From Rhizobium sp. NXC24 (GTDB lineage Bacteria; Pseudomonadota; Alphaproteobacteria; Rhizobiales; Rhizobiaceae), in the NCBI RefSeq assembly GCF_002944315.1, contig NZ_CP024311.1:1-64000 (forward strand): a stretch of 64,000 nucleotides of DNA, written 5' to 3'. The position numbers and the translations under genes were made by a program. Below, in pieces: positions 59,924-64,000 of this stretch. A model generated the notes under the pieces. It was not told where the DNA came from, searched no databases, and saw only the letters and a program-made list of their open reading frames with translations. How positions within the stretch are numbered: the first letter of the stretch is position 1; every line of letters starts with the position of its first letter.

Positions 59924-62092
59924 ATGAGCCGCATTGACAAGAACGGGCTTCAGATTGAGCCGGTGCTTTATGATTTCCTCGTCAAGGAGGCCCTGCCAGG
60001 CTCCGGCGTCGACCCGGATACCTTCTTTGCCGGCTTCTCGGCGATCGTGCACGACCTCGCGCCGAAGAACCGCGATCTGCTCGCCAAGCGCGACCGGATG
60101 CAGGCTGCCTTGGATGATTGGTATCGCAAGAACGGCGCGCCGGTGGACATGGCCGCCTACGAAGCCTTCCTGCGCGAGATCGGCTACATTATTCCCGAAG
60201 GCCCGGCCTTCTCGGTCTCGACCGCCAATGTCGATCCCGAAATCGCCTCTATCGCCGGCCCGCAGCTCGTCGTTCCCGTCATGAATGCCCGCTATGCGCT
60301 GAACGCCGCCAATGCGCGCTGGGGTTCGCTTTACGATGCGCTCTACGGCACCGACGCCATCCCTGAGACCGACGGTGCCGAGAAGGGCAGGGGCTACAAT
60401 CCGAAGCGCGGTGAAAAGGTCATCGCCTGGGTGCGTGATTTCCTCGATACCGCCGCGCCGCTTGCCGGTGCGAGCTGGAAGGACGTCACCGGCTTTACTG
60501 TCAAGGACGGCGCATTGGCGATCGCAACGAAGAGCGGTGCTACGGCTTTGGCCGATGCTGGGCACTTCGCAGGCTATCTCGGCGACGCCAGCGCTCCCTC
60601 GCATATCCTGCTGAAGAACAATAGCATCCACATCGAGATCGTCCTCGATGCCGGCACCGAGATCGGCAAGGCCGATGCGGCTGCTATTTCTGACGTCCGG
60701 CTGGAATCGGCGATCACCACGATCATGGACTGCGAAGATTCGATCGCTGCCGTCGACGCCGAGGACAAGGCCGAAGTCTATCGCAATTGGCTCGGCCTGA
60801 TGAAGGGCGACCTGACGGAGGAAGTTTCCAAGGGCGGCAAGACCTTCACCCGCCATCTCAATCCGGATGTGACCTACACGGCGCCAGATGGCGCGAGCTT
60901 CGAGCTGCATTGCCGCTCGTTGATGCTGGTGCGCAATGTCGGCCACCTCATGACCAATCCGGCGATCCTCGACCGCGACGGCCATGAAGTGCCTGAGGGC
61001 ATCATGGACGCCATGATCACCGGCCTGATCGCGCTCTATGATATCGGGCCGAACGGCGGGCATAAAAATTCCCGCGCCGGCTCCATGTATGTCGTCAAAC
61101 CGAAGATGCATGGCCCGGAAGAGGTCGCCTTCGCCGTCGCGATCTTCTCGCGCGTCGAAGATGTGCTCGGCATGCCGCGCAACACCATCAAGATGGGCAT
61201 CATGGACGAGGAGCGCCGCACCACGGTCAATCTCAAGGAAGCAATTCGCGCTGCCAGCGAACGCGTCGTCTTCATCAACACCGGCTTCCTCGATCGCACC
61301 GGCGATGAGATCCATACCTCGATGGAGGCGGGCCCGATGATCCGCAAGGGCGACATGAAGCAGGCAGCCTGGATCGCGGCTTATGAAAACTGGAATGTCG
61401 ATATCGGTCTGGAATGCGGCCTTTCCGGTCACGCGCAGATCGGCAAGGGCATGTGGGCCATGCCGGACCTGATGGCGGCGATGCTGGAGCAGAAGATCGC
61501 GCATCCGAAGGCCGGCGCCAACACCGCCTGGGTGCCGTCACCGACGGCCGCGACGCTGCATGCGACCCACTATCACCGCGTCAACGTCGCTGAGGTCCAG
61601 CAGGGCCTGAAAAGCCGGGCTCGCGCCAAGCTTTCCGACATTCTTTCCGTTCCGGTCGCGTCCCGCCCGAACTGGACGCCGGAAGAAATCCAGCGCGAGA
61701 TCGACAATAATTGCCAGGGCATTCTCGGCTATGTCATTCGCTGGGTCGATCAGGGCGTCGGCTGCTCCAAGGTACCGGATATCAACAATGTCGGCCTGAT
61801 GGAGGATCGCGCCACGCTGCGCATCTCGGCGCAGCACATGGCCAACTGGCTGCACCACAAGGTCATCACCGAAGCGCAGATCGTCGAGACCATGAGGCGC
61901 ATGGCCGCCGTCGTCGACCGGCAGAACGCCGGCGACCCGCTCTACAGGCCGATGGCCGGCAATTTCGATGGCTCTATCGCCTTCCAGGCGGCGCTTGATC
62001 TCGTCCTCAAGGGTCGAGAGCAGCCGAACGGCTATACCGAGCCGGTCCTGCACCGCCGCCGCATCGAGCTGAAGGCAAAGCAGGCGGGATGA
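59924..62092 (+). CDS. glcB: Malate synthase G
   Basis: Condenses glyoxylate with acetyl-CoA to malate. Monomeric G isoform of 722 aa. [14 protein letters not shown] and [17 protein letters not shown] are characteristic, with the catalytic Arg/Glu/Asp region around [19 protein letters not shown] 59924 has AGGAG 8 bp upstream; the longer frame to 59915 lacks an RBS. Isocitrate lyase is not in the window. Confidence 0.96.
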   Translation: MSRIDKNGLQIEPVLYDFLVKEALPGSGVDPDTFFAGFSAIVHDLAPKNRDLLAKRDRMQAALDDWYRKNGAPVDMAAYEAFLREIGYIIPEGPAFSVSTANVDPEIASIAGPQLVVPVMNARYALNAANARWGSLYDALYGTDAIPETDGAEKGRGYNPKRGEKVIAWVRDFLDTAAPLAGASWKDVTGFTVKDGALAIATKSGATALADAGHFAGYLGDASAPSHILLKNNSIHIEIVLDAGTEIGKADAAAISDVRLESAITTIMDCEDSIAAVDAEDKAEVYRNWLGLMKGDLTEEVSKGGKTFTRHLNPDVTYTAPDGASFELHCRSLMLVRNVGHLMTNPAILDRDGHEVPEGIMDAMITGLIALYDIGPNGGHKNSRAGSMYVVKPKMHGPEEVAFAVAIFSRVEDVLGMPRNTIKMGIMDEERRTTVNLKEAIRAASERVVFINTGFLDRTGDEIHTSMEAGPMIRKGDMKQAAWIAAYENWNVDIGLECGLSGHAQIGKGMWAMPDLMAAMLEQKIAHPKAGANTAWVPSPTAATLHATHYHRVNVAEVQQGLKSRARAKLSDILSVPVASRPNWTPEEIQREIDNNCQGILGYVIRWVDQGVGCSKVPDINNVGLMEDRATLRISAQHMANWLHHKVITEAQIVETMRRMAAVVDRQNAGDPLYRPMAGNFDGSIAFQAALDLVLKGREQPNGYTEPVLHRRRIELKAKQAG

Positions 62093-62107
62093 CCCCTCCA
62101 TCTGGGG

Positions 62108-62258
62108 CCACCTCGATCCTTCGAGGCCTTGTCGCCTGCGCTGGCGCTTTGGCGGCAAGGCGCCTCAGGATGAGGTGGAGAGAGTCTTGCGGCTAAGGGA
62201 AGAGATCAGCCCTCATCCTGAGGCGCGCAGCCGAAGGCGAAGCCTCGAAGGACGAGGG
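62108..62258. repeat. Two RPE-like palindromes downstream of glcB
   Basis: First: CCACCTCGATCCTTCGAGGC at 62108-62127 opposed to GCGCCTCAGGATGAGGTGG ending at 62178. Second: CCCTCATCCTGAGGC (62210-62224) opposed to GCCTCGAAGGACGAGGG (62242-62258). Same module type as at 25.1-25.3 kb. Confidence 0.65.
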
Positions 62259-62295
62259 CGGGTAGGGCGGTATAATATCGGACCTCAGTTCCCCA

Positions 62296-62334
62296 AAACA
62301 AAAAGGCCGCCGGACATCGATCCCGCGGCCTTTT
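62296..62334 (-). terminator. Terminator of the L,D-transpeptidase gene
   Basis: Stem AAAAGGCCGC (62301-62310) with GCGGCCTTTT (62325-62334), 14-nt loop. Read on the reverse strand it ends in TTTTTGTTTT, 23 bp beyond the stop codon. Confidence 0.85.
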
Positions 62335-62356
62335 GAATTCCAAATAATGCCAGCGA

Positions 62357-63031
62357 TTACTGGATCACGACGACCTTGGTGGCGTGACCCGGCAGAACGC
62401 GGTTGTAGAGATCGATGACGTCCTGGTTCATCAGGCGGATGCAGCCCGAGGAAGCCGCGGTGCCGATCGAAGCCCATTCCGGCGTGCCGTGCAGGCGGAA
62501 CAGCGTGTCCTGGCCCTTCTCGTTGTAGAGATACATGGCGCGGGCGCCGAGCGGATTTTCGAGGCCCGGGTTCATGCCGTCATCGACATACTTGGCGATT
62601 TCCGGACGGCGGACCGCCATTTCCTTCGGCGGATGCCAGCTCGGCCATTCCTGCTTCCAGGCAACATATGCCGTGCCCGACCATGCAAAGCCCTGCTTGC
62701 CGACGCCGATGCCGTAGCGCATGGCTTCGTTGTTGCCGAGGATGTAATAAAGATGGCGCTCGCGGGTGTTGACGATGATCGTGCCCGCAGCTTCGTCAGA
62801 CTTGTAGGAGACGATCTGGCGGCGGAACTGCGGCTTCACCTTCTGGATCGGGATCGCCGGCAGTTGGAAGCCGTTGTCGCTCGTGACGCCGTAATCATTA
62901 TCGAACGTCTTGACGGTGTCGGAAGCGGAATTGGCGGTAGCGGTCGGCGTGGCTGCGGCAGTGGTGGCGTAACCAGCCGTGGCAAGCGTTGCGACAAGGC
63001 CGAGTGCGGTCATAGCATTGCGGATGCGCAT
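62357..63031 (-). CDS. L,D-transpeptidase (YkuD domain)
   Basis: 224 aa with a signal peptide (about 1-28). YkuD catalytic motif HGTPEWASIGTAASSGCIRL: His 181 and nucleophile Cys 197. Forms 3-3 peptidoglycan cross-links or attaches proteins to the wall; L,D-links are abundant in Rhizobiales. ATG 63031 fits the signal peptide; the frame extends to 63079. Confidence 0.92.
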   Translation of the reverse strand: MRIRNAMTALGLVATLATAGYATTAAATPTATANSASDTVKTFDNDYGVTSDNGFQLPAIPIQKVKPQFRRQIVSYKSDEAAGTIIVNTRERHLYYILGNNEAMRYGIGVGKQGFAWSGTAYVAWKQEWPSWHPPKEMAVRRPEIAKYVDDGMNPGLENPLGARAMYLYNEKGQDTLFRLHGTPEWASIGTAASSGCIRLMNQDVIDLYNRVLPGHATKVVVIQ

Positions 63032-63211
63032 GGAAGTCTCTTGGTGAGTTGTGACAGGGAATGGGATGGTATCAACCATCTTTGACTACGGTTTATTTTC
63101 TATTAAATTTAGCTTTGCAAGCTGGTGCGGGGCGACAAAATAGCTCCGCTGCGCAAATTAAAGGGACATGGTTTTTTTGCAACAACGCTTGTTCGGTCCC
63201 AGAGGCAATTC

Positions 63212-63700
63212 ATGACGATTTTAAGTGTTTACAATAACAATCCGTTAATAGACGGTCGGCAGTCGGAACGGGCGATGCTTGTACGCAGGGGCGTGCAACT
63301 ATTACTGCACGAGATGCGCCTTGCCGTCTTGCCGGAGCTGCCGCTCGCCAGCGGCCGCCGCGCCGACCTCATCACGCTTTCCGAAAAGGGCGAGATCTGG
63401 ATCATCGAGATCAAATCGTCGATCGAGGATTTTCGCGTCGACCGCAAATGGCCGGATTACCGCCTGCATTGCGATCGCCTGTTCTTCGCGACCCACAAGG
63501 ACGTGCCGCTCGATATCTTTCCGGAAGATTGCGGGCTTTTCCTGTCGGACGGTTACGGCGCGCATATGATCCGCGAGGCGCCGGAGCATCGCCTGCCACC
63601 AGCCACGCGCAAATCGGTGACGCTCAATTTTTCCCGCGCCGCCGCCCAGCGGCTGATGCTGGCCGAATGGGCGACGGGTAAGTCTTTTTCGTCTGAATGA
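63212..63700 (+). CDS. mmcB: MmcB-family DNA repair protein (PD-(D/E)XK nuclease fold)
   Basis: 162 aa. Pattern typical of the fold: ELPLASGRRADLITL (Asp 52) followed by EIWIIEIKSS (Glu 66, Lys 68). Caulobacter MmcB protects against mitomycin C damage. ATG 63212 gives the family start (MTILSVYNNNPLIDGRQSERAM in part); the frame runs back to 63125. No LexA-type site is evident upstream. Ends 3 bp from the convergent regulator. Confidence 0.87.
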   Translation: MTILSVYNNNPLIDGRQSERAMLVRRGVQLLLHEMRLAVLPELPLASGRRADLITLSEKGEIWIIEIKSSIEDFRVDRKWPDYRLHCDRLFFATHKDVPLDIFPEDCGLFLSDGYGAHMIREAPEHRLPPATRKSVTLNFSRAAAQRLMLAEWATGKSFSSE

Positions 63701-63703
63701 AGG

Positions 63704-64000
63704 TTACTTCGGTGCGCGCTTGGCGAGGATTCGTTGCAGCGTGCGGCGATGCATGTTGAGACGGCGGGCCGTCTCGGAGACGTTGCGCTCGCACATTTCG
63801 TAGACGCGCTGGATATGCTCCCAACGCACCCGATCCGCCGACATCGGATTTTCCGGCACCTCGGCCTTTTCGCCCGGCCGTTGCGTCAGCGCCGCATAGA
63901 CGTCGTCGGCATCCGCGGGCTTGGCAAGATAATCGAGAGCACCGAGCTTCACGGCAGTGACCGCGGTCGCGATATTGCCGTAGCCGGTCAGCACCACGAT
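63704..64000 (-). CDS. actR: ActR/RegA-type response regulator (C-terminal part; continues beyond window)
   Basis: Partial: the gene enters from the right edge. Visible: end of a receiver (VVLTGYGNIATAVTAVKLGALDYLAKPAD with the conserved Lys), a Pro-rich linker, and a Fis-type HTH (NVSETARRLNMHRRTLQRILAKR). This is the compact PrrA/RegA/ActR architecture, a redox/acid global regulator paired with a sensor (ActS/RegB) expected to the right. Confidence 0.9.
   Translation of the reverse strand: MVVLTGYGNIATAVTAVKLGALDYLAKPADADDVYAALTQRPGEKAEVPENPMSADRVRWEHIQRVYEMCERNVSETARRLNMHRRTLQRILAKRAPK

Noticed and set aside
63160..63211. LexA box before mmcB
   Set aside because: A GTTC occurs in CTTGTTCGG, but the sequence 11 bp upstream is CAAC rather than GTTC, so it does not fit the alphaproteobacterial consensus.

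Overview
The window looks like a chromosomal segment from a Rhizobiaceae bacterium, most likely Rhizobium in the broad sense. The main reasons are the gene order next to the putative origin (ppsR-maf-aroE-coaE-dnaQ), a ChvI-ChvG two-component system beside a short HprK/EIIA/HPr branch, a DivL-type pseudo-kinase, GC-rich coding sequence, and palindromic RIME/RPE-type intergenic repeats. I see no rRNA, tRNA, IS element, prophage or CRISPR array. Almost everything is core chromosome; accessory material is limited to a few short insertions and repeat elements.

Left end (1-10.7 kb): the first ~390 bases carry an AT-rich stretch and several DnaA-box-like sites and are probably the right half of the chromosomal origin. 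Then comes a tight forward run ppsR, maf, aroE, coaE, dnaQ. A bidirectional terminator separates it from secB (reverse). fxsA (reverse) diverges from an overlapping forward set: Tim44-domain protein, MltA-type transglycosylase, Smr protein and an XRE regulator. gyrB follows behind a recognisable promoter.

10.7-19.7 kb: mixed metabolic genes: nitroreductase, DUF2218, glutathionyl-hydroquinone reductase, a PLP decarboxylase, an FAH-family hydrolase, intracellular PHB depolymerase, DUF2852, a YgjP-like metallopeptidase, and a divergent HxlR regulator/SDR pair.

19.8-25.1 kb: trpF-trpB-trpA, then accD (with a degenerate zinc ribbon) and folC.

25.3-39.1 kb, reverse strand: trxA, addA-addB, a MurU-like nucleotidyltransferase, a TsaE-AmgK fusion and divL, whose phosphoacceptor His is replaced by Tyr; then ahcY with a perfect palindrome in its upstream region.

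39.4-46.7 kb: a small GNAT + GST insertion, then (reverse) chvI, chvG, hprK, EIIA and HPr, a regulatory block joining envelope/acid sensing to the nitrogen-type PTS. pckA diverges from chvI behind an AT-rich region with a LacI-type operator candidate.

46.8-55 kb: arfB, alkB, and on the reverse strand hisB-DUF2628-hisH-hisA-hisF-hisE-coaA; divergent from hisB are hslV-hslU, followed by a DUF1402 protein with lysozyme-like motifs.

56-64 kb: a cytochrome P450, a 257-bp nested palindromic element, a HyuA-family protein without a HyuB partner, malate synthase G, an L,D-transpeptidase, mmcB, and the C-terminal part of an ActR/RegA-type response regulator cut by the window edge.
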